Numbered from the stretch's first letter, positions 1 through 10,751 are shown. The stretch: 21,805 nucleotides of DNA from Paramacrobiotus richtersi (GCA_034698045.1 JAQGAU010001053.1:1-21805); one strand, 5' to 3'. Made by a program: numbers and translations. Notes: a model not told the origin generated them from the letters alone.

Positions 1-817
1 TAACCGTTACCGACTGCCTACGACCGCGTAAATAGTCTGCCACAATTGTGATCAGTCCGCTATCGACTCCGAGTTCGTACAGACTACATAGCAGTACCGC
101 GTGGTCTACACGGTCGAAAGCTTTCGAAAAATCAAAGAACATTACATCCACTTCCCATCCCTGACTTAAGGGATTTTGCCAAGCTTGTACTACAACAGTT
201 AAAAGCAGCTCAATCGATTTTCCACTTCGGAACCCAAACTGATGATCTTGCAGTCCGGCACCATTGCCCAAAGACACTGTAAACAAGGGAAGAAAAACAT
301 ATTCGAAAATTTTTGAACCAGGGTCAATCAGAATAATCGGCCGCCAGTTAAGCGATATACTTTTCACTGTATAAGGCTTTGATACTGCAATAACAACAGA
401 TGTCTTCCAGTGCTCAGGAAAATATTTTTCATTCATTACAGACAGAAAGATCATCGGCAGCGGCTTGACAATAACTGAACGACAAGAATGAAGCAACTTA
501 TTCGACAGTCTGTGTTTTCTTGAGCTTTTACATCCGCTGAGCTTGTCCAGTGCAAACATGACGTTCAGTTCATCAATTGCAGGTAGTACAGATTGCGGCA
601 AATTCATCTCAAAAAGAACAGAACTACAGTGGTTTTTGCATGCAGTATGCACCCTACAGAATTCTCCGTTCAAAAGGTCAGCCTTTTCCATGTCTGTGCT
701 TGCTACGGTACCATTTTGGTAAACAAACGGCGGCATCTCCTGACGATCAACTGGGTGCTTTACAAATTTCCAAAACGCTTTCGGGCATTTCGCAAGCCTT
801 GAGAAGCCTTGAGAATA
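1..817 (-). mobile_element. 5'-truncated non-LTR retrotransposon (LINE) ORF2, reverse transcriptase part
   Basis: Read on the minus strand, the frame is open from 817 to the left edge (about 272 codons) and is bounded upstream by TGA at 820-818. In order it shows the linker between endonuclease and RT (a KAFWKFVKH-like stretch near 782-755, an NGTVASTDMEKADLL stretch near 715-675), the RT entry region (FPEHWKTSVV, 421-392), a LNWRPI stretch (352-335), FGFRSGKS (235-218) and palm motif A FFDFSKAFDRVDH (139-101), whose first Asp (133-131) would bind catalytic metal. This is the usual order in Jockey/CR1-type LINEs, which copy their RNA at a nicked target. Motif B, the YxDD motif and the 3' end lie beyond the window. 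The endonuclease is missing, as expected for a 5'-truncated insertion. No stop codon interrupts the visible part, so it may be fairly young. The family (Jockey or CR1 clade) is a best guess. Confidence 0.9.
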
Positions 818-1508
818 TCAGAACTTTGGTGGAGGTTTAACTTTGGTGGAACATGCAGGTGGAACTTTGGCCTCGGTATTAGAGGAAGTAAAGAGTACAG
901 GAGATTGGCTCTATGAGGAAGAAGCTTTTAATTTGGCGACAGATATCGCCGACGGACTGGAATTCCTACACAGACACAACATCATGCATGCCAGATTGAG
1001 CCCACACAACATACTCTTCAAGACGCTGAAAAACGGTCAGCAACGACTGGCGATTGGCAGTCTGGATAGCGTAGTGCGAATACAACAACCTGATACAAGC
1101 TCGCACGATATCAAACATTTTAGTGGAAGTGTTCGTTACATGTCACCGGAAATGATCAGGAAATTCGGTGGAATTTGCGAAAATGTACTTGTACTCGTCG
1201 GACGGAAGACCGACGTTTGGAGCCTCGGATGCATAATTTTACAATTAGCAAATGCCGTGGCGGGTACTGATAAAATGTGGCTTCGAAAAGGAGAAACAGT
1301 AATCGAAGCTACACACAACATGTCCAACTCACAGTACGTCTTGTATATCGTGAATGGTTTTGTTCCAGTAGCTGCGGATTCCGCATCGCAATCTTTAGGA
1401 GACTGCGCTTTGCCCTGCTTAAATTCCAGCAGTTCAGAAAGAATATCCGCCGCTCGACTTCTGCAAAAGCTCCGAACCTTTTGCACCGATACCTTAAATT
1501 CGGTTTAG
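813..1508 (+). pseudogene. Protein kinase C-lobe fragment, catalytically degenerate, lacking its N-lobe
   Basis: The frame is open from 813 (after TGA at 810-812) to TAG at 1506-1508; the first recognisable kinase residues, LVEHAGGTL, start at 843 and no ATG precedes them. It covers the hinge and helix D (843-920), helix E (FLHRHNIMH), a catalytic-loop equivalent HARLSPHNIL at 987-1016, the DFG position (SLD, 1059-1067), an APE equivalent (MSPEM, about 1140-1154), helix F with TDVWSLG (about 1210-1230), and a subdomain XI-like end (SSSSERISAARLLQ). The catalytic Asp of HRD is lost (HAR) and DFG has become SLD, so no phosphotransfer is expected. The glycine loop and the VAIK lysine are absent, and the space where the N-lobe should be is filled by the LINE. 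It could be the last exon of a gene with distant upstream exons, i.e. a real pseudokinase, but no convincing splice acceptor is visible near 820. A pseudogene is the better reading. Confidence 0.65.
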
Positions 1509-1546
1509 TTTGTACTTGTCGAAATGTATGCTTATGCGGCCTTCGT

Positions 1547-1552
1547 AATAAA
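1547..1552 (+). promoter_or_regulatory. Polyadenylation signal AATAAA after the kinase fragment
   Basis: A canonical AATAAA lies 39 bases beyond the stop codon of the kinase-like frame. The position suits a real 3' end and suggests that the fragment kept the end of its parent gene. The hexamer is common by chance. Confidence 0.4.
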
Positions 1553-3314
1553 CGTATTTTTCGTACCTTAGTCTTAATGTTCGTGTTACCGCGCGAATAC
1601 TACTTTAGTCTAGATTGCACTGATGATGTCAAGTGTCGTATGTCCAAATGTATACCAACTTTTAGGAAAACACACAGTACTTTATCAATGGTTTCAGCGT
1701 CGGTCTATGTGCAAACTGCAGTATCGTTACCACCAACAGCTTATTTGTTCTGATACATTTGTCCAAAAGGGGTCATTTTGCTGCAATATGGCGGTACACC
1801 AATCCGCCATCAAACCTGCAGAACAATAGCACAAAACGCCATTATCCACGTTATGTTTTGTTCTTCTTGAGCAGCAACATGAAAGAAAACGGGACTAAAG
1901 GTCATTGAACTGAGTAAGTCCCGCGCTTATGTCCGTAGACTTAATCCTCTTCCGTACCCATTATCAGCCGTTCGTAGTGGCATTTCTTCTGAAGCTTCAA
2001 TACAAGATTGTCGACGGTGTGCAAATCAACGTTCTGCACTTCGATTCTGACTTGGCTGCTGGGCCAGTTTTGGATTTACTGTTGTCGGGCAGGTCCCGAA
2101 AGTAACTGGTTTTGAGCCTTCTCTCAGCACTTTCTCTAAAGGAAATGGAAAATTTGGAGGGCAATTTGCTTATGTTATTTATTCTCCTCAGATGGACACC
2201 TATGTCGTTCATTTCGGTCATCGCCCAGCTTCGATCTCCTTGTTGTACTTGTACGGTTTTGCTGCTAGTCTCAATTCCATGCAGTAATCCCTTATTTATT
2301 ACTTAGGTCACTACTTATTACAAAACGAGGTTCCATTTTCCCACTCACTAAAATTTTATAAGCTCAAGGGAGAAAGTAGCGCTTTGATAATTTGAACGAT
2401 GAATGCTGCATTCATGGCTGACTGCCTGCAAAACTGGATGCCGCGGCACCTGGAGCGCAGGCTTTAGCCAGACGTGCTTTCTATGTTTTGCACGTTGGGA
2501 TATTATTGCTTAAATATGTGCACTCATTACAACCCACCTAAAACCAAAAATATCGAGTTCGAGGTCGGTTTCCAACCACAGTACTGAACCGGTATCACTT
2601 TCTAACTATGCCGATGATTTTTCACCGGTTTTGTTTTTTCCCAAGAAAAACAAAGGCACACCGTTTTTGCGAGTGTAACGAGGGCAGGAGCGATGGGAGC
2701 TGTCAGGGAATAACATTATTGAATGGAATCACGGGGTGACGGGATAAGTCTGATCCAGAATGTCAATACATTTGTTCAATCAAACCTGAAGAAATCTCTG
2801 AGAGCCTGGACGATAATCCAAACGAAATTCGTATTGATAGGTACAAATCTGCGGTTTATCGTGGCTGTTTATTCAAGTTGAAAAACGTTTTTCGGTTCCG
2901 AATAGTGGGGTATTGAAGGGCAAGGTCGGGATCCCATGCAGCTTTAAGATTTTGCCACTACGAAGAACACTGAAACAGCGGTCCCTCAGGAAATCTTGTT
3001 GACAACTTGCGAAGAATATGGTTTGTGAGTTAGTCTGTAACCGTCACAAGCGACCTTGACATTTCTCTTTTGACCTTCAATTTTGCTCGTGCTTAGCGTG
3101 CATGTTCGATGCTTACAAAATTAAAATTTGCGTGACAATTCAAAGTAACTGCAAAACTTTCAAGAAACTTTTCCAGCCAGTTGTATGGCTTCGAGCTTCT
3201 GTTGATGTGTAACTTGACTCGGTGAACCTAACATTTTGACTGTGCGGAGGTTGATAGCCTACGAATCCCTAAGGTGCAACTGCTGAAGGCGTATTCACTG
3301 CGATATTTACGTAG
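1553..3314. other. Intergenic, nothing recognised
   Basis: About 1.76 kb without a gene I can support. Several 60-75 codon frames occur on both strands (for example near 2000-2300), but none shows a domain, a signal peptide or a splice-linked partner. Composition is AT-rich and irregular. Parts may be decayed transposon, though no motif proves it. Confidence 0.5.
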
Positions 3315-3320
3315 TATAAA
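3315..3320 (+). promoter_or_regulatory. Possible TATA box of the GPCR gene
   Basis: TATAAA lies 109 bases upstream of the GPCR start codon, which would leave a 5' leader of roughly 80 bases. This is position-based inference only. Confidence 0.35.
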
Positions 3321-3428
3321 TTCAAGCGATAACATCGATCTTTCATCAATCACGTCCCATTACTTCAAAATCTTCGCAGTCTGTAGAATAATAGCAGCAA
3401 AGAAAGGTCACTCACATTTGTTCATACC

Positions 3429-4651
3429 ATGAATCTGTCAACGAATGTGTTCAACGTAACAGCCAGACTGAACACCACGTCTCACCACGGACCCAACACA
3501 GCATTTCTAGGGTATATACATCTTCTCGTGGCAGTGGTCAGCTTTATCAGCATCCCCTTGATCCTCTACGTCTACGCCAAGTCCTCTCAACTATGGACGC
3601 CTTTTTCTGTGTATGTCATCAGTCTGACCGTTTTCGATCTAATCAAATCATGCACCCATCGTTTTTACCTAATCAGCAACGCTCTACAGATTCCCTGGCT
3701 ATTGGGAGACAACTACTGTGTATTCGTTTTGTTTGTCGCTACTCTCATCAGCGGATCAATCCTCCATACGCAAATGCTTATCAGTGCTAATAGGCTGTGG
3801 GCCGTGACCTTTCCGAATCATTACCGAATCTACCACTCAAAAAAGGTGTCAATCTGCAGCGTGGCTGCGGTCATGGTGTATATAGCGGCTTGGGCGCTTC
3901 CGGGCTTCATTTTGGTGGATCCGCAATCCCATTCTAAATTCTGTATGTATGCTTTCTCCGAGATGAACCTGCTTTTCTTGATGACGGGTGTTTTTACCCA
4001 CTTCTTTCCCCAAGCGTTCGTTGTTTGTCTGTATCCGTTCGTTTTCTGGAAAGTCCATGCCGTGATGCGACGAAAGGTCGAGGTCACCAAAGATCACCGT
4101 CTGGCGTCAACTGATACGAAGAAGACCTTGCCTAGCGCCAACAGTGCTAGCGCTGATCCACAACCGGCCGCTACCGAAACCAACGAGCCAGAAGCACGGT
4201 AACTTCACACTGCACATTTTGCACAGTATTAATGTAACGTTATTTTAATATGGTCATGATTAAAAAGTTTCACACTGATTCATCACTGCCATGCGATTAT
4301 TAAGAAGGCAGAAAATTTCGAAAATTTAAATAAGTGTCGATATTCTTATGATCTTACAGTGCCATACCGGAGGAATCAAAAGGAAAGCAGCGGTTAAAGA
4401 AACTAGCTGCAAACGTTAGTTCACAGAGACATTTTGGCGTGCTAACTGCCATGCTGGTCAGTATTATCGTGTTCTACACACCGGTACATATCGCATTCGC
4501 GCTGGCCATTGGAGGACGTGCAGATTTCCGTTTCGTGGCGATCGGTCATCTGCTGGAAGCGGTTGATTGCACACTCAATCCAATTTTATGTTTTCTTTTT
4601 GCACGAGAGTGGCGAGAGGCCGCAAGAAGACTGCTGAAGTCGAAAACATAG
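3429..4651 (+). CDS. Rhodopsin-like (class A) seven-transmembrane GPCR, orphan, two exons, apparently intact
   Basis: Exons 3429-4198 and 4360-4651 join in phase (codon CG|T) across a 161-base GT-AG intron, giving 353 aa. The N-terminus has glycosylation sites at N2, N9 and N15. TM1 is about 25-49, TM2 58-84 with the conserved Asp as D70, TM3 95-120, TM4 140-163 with W155, TM5 179-207 with P194 and P203, TM6 284-305 and TM7 314-337. C97 at the top of TM3 and C172 in loop 2 can form the usual disulfide. The DRY position reads A-N-R-L-W (N121, R122), TM6 has FYTP (295-298) instead of CWxP, and TM7 has NPILCF (330-335), so the NPxxY tyrosine is Phe. Loop 3 is long, Ser/Thr/Pro-rich and split by the intron. 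The ligand is unknown; the non-standard motifs suit a lineage-expanded orphan or chemoreceptor-like family. It is the only intact copy; three broken relatives lie to its right. The ATG gives a plausible extracellular N-terminus. Confidence 0.9.
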
Positions 4652-4842
4652 CATTGCTGAAACGATGTACACGGTCGTCTAGACTCAGTGGTCTTCTGGA
4701 TTGGATTACGTACACGATTTTATTCACCTTGGTTGTATTTTTTTACTTATTTTAGGATGAAGCCATTACTCTGATTGCGTTGGACTGGTTTTGAACATAT
4801 TCATCGATTTAGGCCTTATCCATTACAGTAATTAATATAATC

Positions 4843-4848
4843 AATAAA
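4843..4848 (+). promoter_or_regulatory. Polyadenylation signal of the GPCR gene
   Basis: AATAAA about 190 bases downstream of the GPCR stop codon, in an AT-rich stretch. It is the first canonical hexamer after the stop. Confidence 0.5.
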
Positions 4849-5550
4849 AAAAGTGTGGTAGAGAATCCACACATAACGAGTTCTATATTCGTGCCCGCTA
4901 GCTATTTCACATTTACCCGATATTATTGCGATGAGATTTCCACGTGCGCACTGAGGTATGCATATCCATTAATCAATTTATTGGTTTCTCTTCAGCTGTT
5001 CCGCGGTAATGACAGCAGGACTGTCTATATGTGTAAAAAATGTCAGAAATGTAAGTGAGTTAAGTAACACTAATTTCACAGTGAACCATCGACGATAATG
5101 GCTCATGATACTAGTAATTGGCGATTGTTTGTTTTTTTTGTGTTTTAACGCCATTACCATCAGTGGCAGTCACTGCTAAAGGCAATGAATAGACTCAGTA
5201 ATTACAATAAAGTATACGAAACGCGAAACATACAAATCATGCAAAACTCATCGTTTGTTCCCTTGCAAAGCATATTATGCGGTAGCAACGAACAAACCAG
5301 AACCCCTTTCTCACAGAAAAGCGACACTGCTGGAAGAATGTAACAGCGTAACAACTACGAAAGGTTATTTCACGTGGCCATCCGCAGATGATTATGAAAC
5401 AATTTACACAAGGTATTTCAGTTACGCCAGGGCATTTAACAACACAATGCGTTGATCGTACAGAAACGAACATATGCACAGCTGATTAGGAGATCCAATT
5501 CGCAATTACTGCAGCTCACTTCGACGAGTGTTTTGAACTAATGTTGCGGT
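4849..5550. other. Intergenic spacer between convergent GPCR and membrane-protein genes
   Basis: About 700 bases with no supportable gene. It holds the segment at 5077-5096 (ACAGTGAACCATCGACGAT core) that recurs at 15080-15099 beside the broken membrane-protein copy. That marks it as part of the duplicated unit. A second plus-strand AATAAA occurs near 5206. Confidence 0.55.
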
Positions 5551-6839
5551 CTATATCAGTGGTTGGCAAGTCGTTGATGTTTTTGCACTGCTCCTTAGTG
5601 GAATACCAACTCCTCGGCAGGATTTAATCGAAGAACTCTGATTGCTATCCAATGGCACATCCGACCTAGACCAGGTATGAAATATACAATCACGCGCGAA
5701 GAAAGTGGCCGCTGCTTGTATTCCCATCTTCATGGCAATGAACAGGAAGAACATGATCGTAGCCGGCACAAAAAAGTCACTTTTTGAATCAATAATCCAG
5801 ATATTCCCCGTCATACCCGTTTGTGTTTTGAACAATACGCATATTGTGAAGATGACGTCAGCAACGGAGATCAGTAATCCGAGGACATTCAGGATAAAAA
5901 ACGTCCGGAGAAAACGCTGCTGGCACTGACCACGCTTGAATGTGATTGCGGACCGGCCGATCCTTCCCGCGACAATCATGCAGATGATGTCAATGATCTC
6001 GAAGACTATTAGAATCCATCTCCGCCACGGAAATACTTTGTCCCGTATTTCGCCCGGATCAAAAACTTCTACAAGGAGATACCAAACTTGCAATCGGAAA
6101 CGTAAGAAAATATACTCGATGTAGAAGTACCGTATGTATCTGGTGATATTAAGTGAACACAGACTGATCGATGGTCATAAAAAACTGGATGGTTACTTCT
6201 GATTGCTTAGCTGCTTGCATTTATGATTACCACCGTAAAGAAATATAAAATGTGTATTGGCCTACGGGTTTATACATTGATCCAACTGCACTAACGCATT
6301 AGCTCATTTAATAATCAGCATCGGCGAACATTAATGGTATACCTATTGTGTATAAATATTGTCTTTTTATGACTTTTTTGCACAGCTTGTGAAGCTTTAA
6401 TATACTTATAAGAAGCTACTACTCGTGATAACCGACTATTATACTACCAACCGCATATATGAATTATGAAATACGAACTAATTCTTTCTGGTAACGCACT
6501 GATATAAGTAACCGTCGCACGCTACAATAATCCGCCATCAGATCAGCTTGGTACCCGTTGCGGGAAGTAATTAGCAAATTATTTCTAGCAATGCCAATAG
6601 TACTTCGTCGTACGCGTCACAAACTGCAATAATACGTATACATGTCATGAGACGATTAAAATTTGTACGAGTACTACATACAAGCAGAATCAACTGAATA
6701 TCGGCTACTCACGGCATTCCTGATGTCCAGCAAATATTCCTATCCCGAACGCAATGAGTAAGCCAAACACACATCCAACATAGTTTTCAGTGCTAGCTAG
6801 GACAACAAGTGTTCTAGGGTGCTTCGTTTCGTACCCCAT
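5551..6839 (-). CDS. Orphan four-transmembrane protein, two coding exons
   Basis: Minus-strand exons 6839-6713 and 6068-5551 join across a 644-base GT-AG intron (donor GTGAGT at 6712-6707, acceptor TTGTAG ending at 6069). The phase fits and gives 214 aa ending in TAG. Hydrophobic helices are visible at about 27-45 (YVGCVFGLLIAFGIGIFAG), 62-79 (WILIVFEIIDIICMIVAG), 97-118 and 138-160. A short basic loop follows helix 2 and a Ser/Thr-rich cytosolic tail of about 50 residues ends the protein. This is a tetraspan topology, but I see none of the signature cysteines of tetraspanins or claudins, so I assign no family. The ATG at 6839 is the minimal choice: the exon could continue upstream to a good acceptor (TTTCAG ending at 6884), which would add an N-terminal exon I could not find. 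A degraded copy of its 3' half lies at 15.1-15.5 kb next to a GPCR copy, so the two genes were duplicated together. Confidence 0.7.
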
Positions 6840-6884
6840 GCTAGGTATGTTTGCCGTTAGCAGTGCCCATGCCACGGAAAATAC

Positions 6885-8185
6885 TGAAACATTTTAATCT
6901 CTGATTCTAAGTTTTTACCATTTATATAGAGAAAGACAAAGCTTTTAACCAGATGAATACCATAATTAATGCCTATATAATGCGTCATCCGAGTCAAATT
7001 TGCTGAAGCGAAATGCAGGTTATACCAAATTATTTCACACCATAAGAATGATTTTTGACAACAGTTCTCTTTGTGGGTAAAACCTGGTGGTGCCACTGCA
7101 GAAATCCTGCCTACAGGCAAGTAATGTCGATCGCAAGCAGTTTTCTCAAGTAATATAACTTGCTTTCTTGGCTTTAGGCATTTAAAACCAATGACTTCTA
7201 ATCGCAGATTGTTAAAATGTCAAAATCAATTAACGCGTACGCGTAGCTTATTTCCGGGACATATTGCACGTAACACATGTAATCTGTTTTGTGTGTAATT
7301 CCCTTATAGTTACTACTGTATACAACTTGCTCCCGAATAAATACAACAGAAATCAAATCTGCATTATTTGTGGTATTTATTATCGTGAAAGTTTTTATCT
7401 AGTGTGACTGCTACCGAGTAGTACTGTGGTCTTTTACCTTTACACCGCCATTGCGCAGCTCCCCTAGTCAGCTGCAGGAAACTGCGCGATGTACTTCGTC
7501 AATACGTCCCAGGATTAATTACCATAGATGCCATAGCATTACCGATTTACAGTATACATGCACACTGATCCCGTATGGAGTTTTCAAATTTCTTTGTGTT
7601 TTTGTGGCCAAAATCACTCAGATAAGCGTTCCGTAGCCAGAAACATTACACTCTGCTTCTACTTTAGGCTGTGGCTAGCATCCCTGGTTAGTAGCCAGAT
7701 GCTTATCTCGCAGTACAAAAAAGGGTCACGGTTTCCGTACAATTATTCTTGGTAATCCTTTAAGGTTCAAAAGTTTTCAAGACGTATCTCAGTGCTGTTA
7801 AACAACCAGCAGCTTCACGTATGATAACGCTGAGGTCGATGTGGACAACAGCGGTTAATGTTGGATAAGAAATCTATCACACTACACATTTCTTACTATT
7901 GACTTTCATATTCACTGCACAAACATCGAGGTACTACGCACACGGCACATGCCGAAAAATCGTCCACCACTAATCAATTTCTGAACTCGCGCTCCCAACG
8001 CACAACTGCGAACAATCAAAATATTACATGATCACATAACTCTGCCGTAACTTCAACAAACAAAACGAACAAATGTTTAACAACAAGATTCCAAGAACCA
8101 CTTTTATAAAACACAAACAGATACGAAATCATCTATTTTTGAAAGACGACGTTCCATCCAGGTTTTGGATGTTCATTCCGTCATC
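6885..8185. other. Intergenic region between membrane-protein and protease genes
   Basis: About 1.3 kb with no supported coding exon. The unseen first exon of the membrane-protein gene, if there is one, would lie here. A segment at about 7165-7275 resembles 21.07-21.21 kb and is listed as a repeat. The 3' leader of the protease, near 8040-8185, is also duplicated at 13.2-13.37 kb. Confidence 0.5.
7165..7275 (+). repeat. Degraded repeat, left copy (pair with 21065-21215)
   Basis: Shares the ordered blocks TTGGCTTTAGGCATTTA, AACCAATGACTTCT, then TTTCCGGGA and GCACGTA with the segment at 21.07-21.21 kb. Spacing differs and the interior has diverged. The origin (old gene copy or transposon) is not clear. 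Confidence 0.5.
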
Positions 8186-10247
8186 TTACGGACTAAAATC
8201 GGGCAAGTAGACCTCTCCATGTGTTTTCTGTTTGATCCAGTCGGCAAAGTGTGGCACAAAAGCATAAGTCGTCAGACCGCTAAAGTAAGGGCCCATACAG
8301 CTTGTTAGATGAATGCTAGAAACAATTCCCACTACATTCCATCGGCCATCCATTTCCTGTACGACTGGACTACCGGAGTCTCCCTGTAACCGAATTAAGT
8401 CCATTAGACCCAGTTTGCTGTTGGAGGACACTGAGTTGAACTCTAACGAGTTGGGGCCAATGTTGTTGAAAACAGTTTCGTTGACAATAGTTACCCAGAA
8501 TGATTTGCATAGGCTGTGGTACACAGTAGAGTCTCCAGATTATCTACACCCTCCGTTAAGAATTTTCCGTATATAATTCGCCAGTGTATATAGTTTGTAC
8601 GTGATCCTGTTGTCTACGAATCTCTGTTCTCGAACAGTTAACAAACCTACCACGCAAGCGCCCCGCCCGCCGTCCCAATCCATATAATTGACAGAGCAAA
8701 TTAAATCCGCAGTAATACGTGCATCGGTAGATTTCGGGAACCACAGCTGGCAGATGTTGTTGTCCATGAAGGGAACTCGGATTTTTTGCAGAACCTGTGG
8801 TCTGGGTCCACCTGAAAGTTATACACAGCTGCAGTATTACCAACAAAATTGTCAATATGTACATTTCAACTTTCATAGACGCATTGCCTAAGTCTAAGCG
8901 TATTCTTTTTTTTTGCAAAAACAGTTCGCTTGTTAGCTTTGACTTAACAGTCTGTAGTAGGAATGTATTTGGTAAGAGTAGTTTTATTACTTAGATTTTA
9001 TCGTCAACGACACGGACTAAAAACGTGTGATTCTAATGTTTTAAACCAGCAGGTTCCGTCCTATCTTATGGTAAAGCCATTAACTTACACCTGTTGGTTC
9101 TGTTTGTTAAGTTACGATAATGTACATACCTTGATACAGAGAACCCCATCCCGCAAGTGTACCTGTTTGACAAAAACCTAACAATTACAAATTGATGTTT
9201 ACAAATTGATTACCATATAAGCGCTTACCAATACTGCCATTATAATTCATGTACGGGGCGATGCAAACAGGAAAGATGTACGGTGATAATGGTACCGGTT
9301 CGGCTAACTTCAACAATGCGATATCATCTTGTCCCCTCCGCGAAAGGTCAAATGCTTCATGAACAATCCGTTCAGATGGCTGAGCGTCCAAGTATGTGGT
9401 AGAGTTGTATCTATCGGTCATCCCCAGGCGGACGATCATTTTTTTGTTTTGCATTGTAACATCCTGATCAAACATCTGGAACGCAATACTGTACTTAACT
9501 TAAGGAGACTGAATGTCCCAACAATAAACTTCTAAGGCACTGGCAGCACAGATCATTTTATTCTGTCGTGATTCCGTTCTAGCCGGGAAAAAGGGAAGAA
9601 CAACGTACAGTACATATGTTTTGACGTATAATTATTATAAATGAGTGGAAAGTTTCCATCGACTTCAGTATTATCCTTATTTCGGTGTTATAGGAAATTT
9701 ACAGTAAACCGAAAGTATTATAATAATTTACTGAAAAAGTGTTTAACAGACAACGAAACGGCATGTTAAATTCAGTCAGACTTACTCTTATACAGTGTGC
9801 GGCGGTCAAAATCCAGTGCGCATGCACAAGCGCCCCGCCACAAAAGGTGTCGAAATTTCCTGAAGCACTGAATATCCCAAGAGCCGCCTGCCACGGAAAT
9901 TCGCCGACTCCGGCTCCTTCACCCCCGATCAATCTTTTCGTACGCTCGTGTCTGAGGCGTTGTGGTTCTTGATTCACGAACGGCCTTACTCCGCAAACTG
10001 CAAAACAGCGCATTTCCGTAAAGGTGCTTCATGCATGCAGAAGGAGTAAAGATAGGAGGCAATTTTGCTAGCTAGTAAAAGTCGTTATTGTAGGTGACTG
10101 GAAGCACTGCACTGACCCAGCTGTACATATGCTGTAAACTGTAAAACCATCATCTGCCTTCAGCTTACCATGGTCTGAGTGGTACTCAATGGCATCTGAG
10201 AAACCACACGATAAACGGAGCGACAGAAGTATCAAAAATTTCAACAT
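8186..10247 (-). CDS. Secreted chymotrypsin-fold (S1A) serine protease, six exons
   Basis: Exons on the minus strand are 10247-10169, 9997-9786, 9475-9229, 9162-9130, 8811-8651 and 8383-8186. All junctions are GT-AG and in phase, giving 309 aa. A signal peptide (MLKFLILLSLRLSCG) precedes a short propeptide whose C28 can pair with C168, as Cys1-Cys122 do in chymotrypsin. Activation should follow TKR48, freeing LIGG. The triad is H94 (TAAHC), D148 (QDDIALL) and S247 (GDSGSP). Exon 4 is only 33 bases yet supplies the core AGWG strand. The second glycine of GDSGGP is Ser, residue 241 at the base of the S1 pocket (chymotrypsin 189) is Gly rather than Asp, and the usual SWG at 215-216 reads SSI. 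Trypsin-like cleavage after Lys/Arg is therefore not expected; the substrate is unknown. A broken copy lacking the Ser exon is at 13.2-13.6 kb. Fold and exon structure are secure; the start is well supported by the signal peptide and phase match. Confidence 0.9.
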
Positions 10248-10723
10248 TACAGCGTGAAAGGTCACGCGGAATTCCCATATAAGCACGGTCGAAAGGACTC
10301 GAAGTCCATCGCTCTGCTCGGACAGAAATATCTTCCCGTAGTGCATTATGGCACAAGGAGTCTGTACAAAAAATAATAGTACGAGTACGTTAAGTTGTTA
10401 GACTATTCAGATTCTAAGGGCTTTGGCGAAAGAATTGCTGTTTCTCCGCGACTAACAACACGTCGTAGGCAACAGTGCCTTGCACGATTCAGAATACGGA
10501 ACAGCCAAATTTCGCTGACGTAAGGATCCTGTATTTGCAATCCTGATGTAAGATACACGGATGCTATAGACAATGTCGTTCGTACAACGGTAAGAGTTGC
10601 AACCTGCAAAAACGAAATGATCGCAATAGCCAGAACTCATTACTTAGGCGGAAACCCAACCAAACGTGTCAACAAATGGATGCAAACTAACTACTAAGTC
10701 AGTGGTTTGAAAGTGTCATCTGT

Positions 10724-10751
10724 GACATTTTCATTTGACATTGAAAATGTC
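10724..10751. repeat. Perfect 10-bp inverted repeat with 8-base loop
   Basis: GACATTTTCA, loop TTTGACAT, then TGAAAATGTC: ten of ten bases pair. The stem is AT-rich. No neighbouring transcript is known, so any role is open. Confidence 0.6.

Noticed and set aside
10274..10282. TTATATGGG as TATA box of the protease gene (minus strand)
   Set aside because: It lies only about 30 bases upstream of the start codon, so transcription would begin at or beyond the ATG. No other support.
10403..10603. 66-codon minus-strand frame behind a good splice acceptor, possible terminal exon
   Set aside because: No upstream exon with a matching donor and phase was found between 10640 and 11330, and the product matches no family I recognise.
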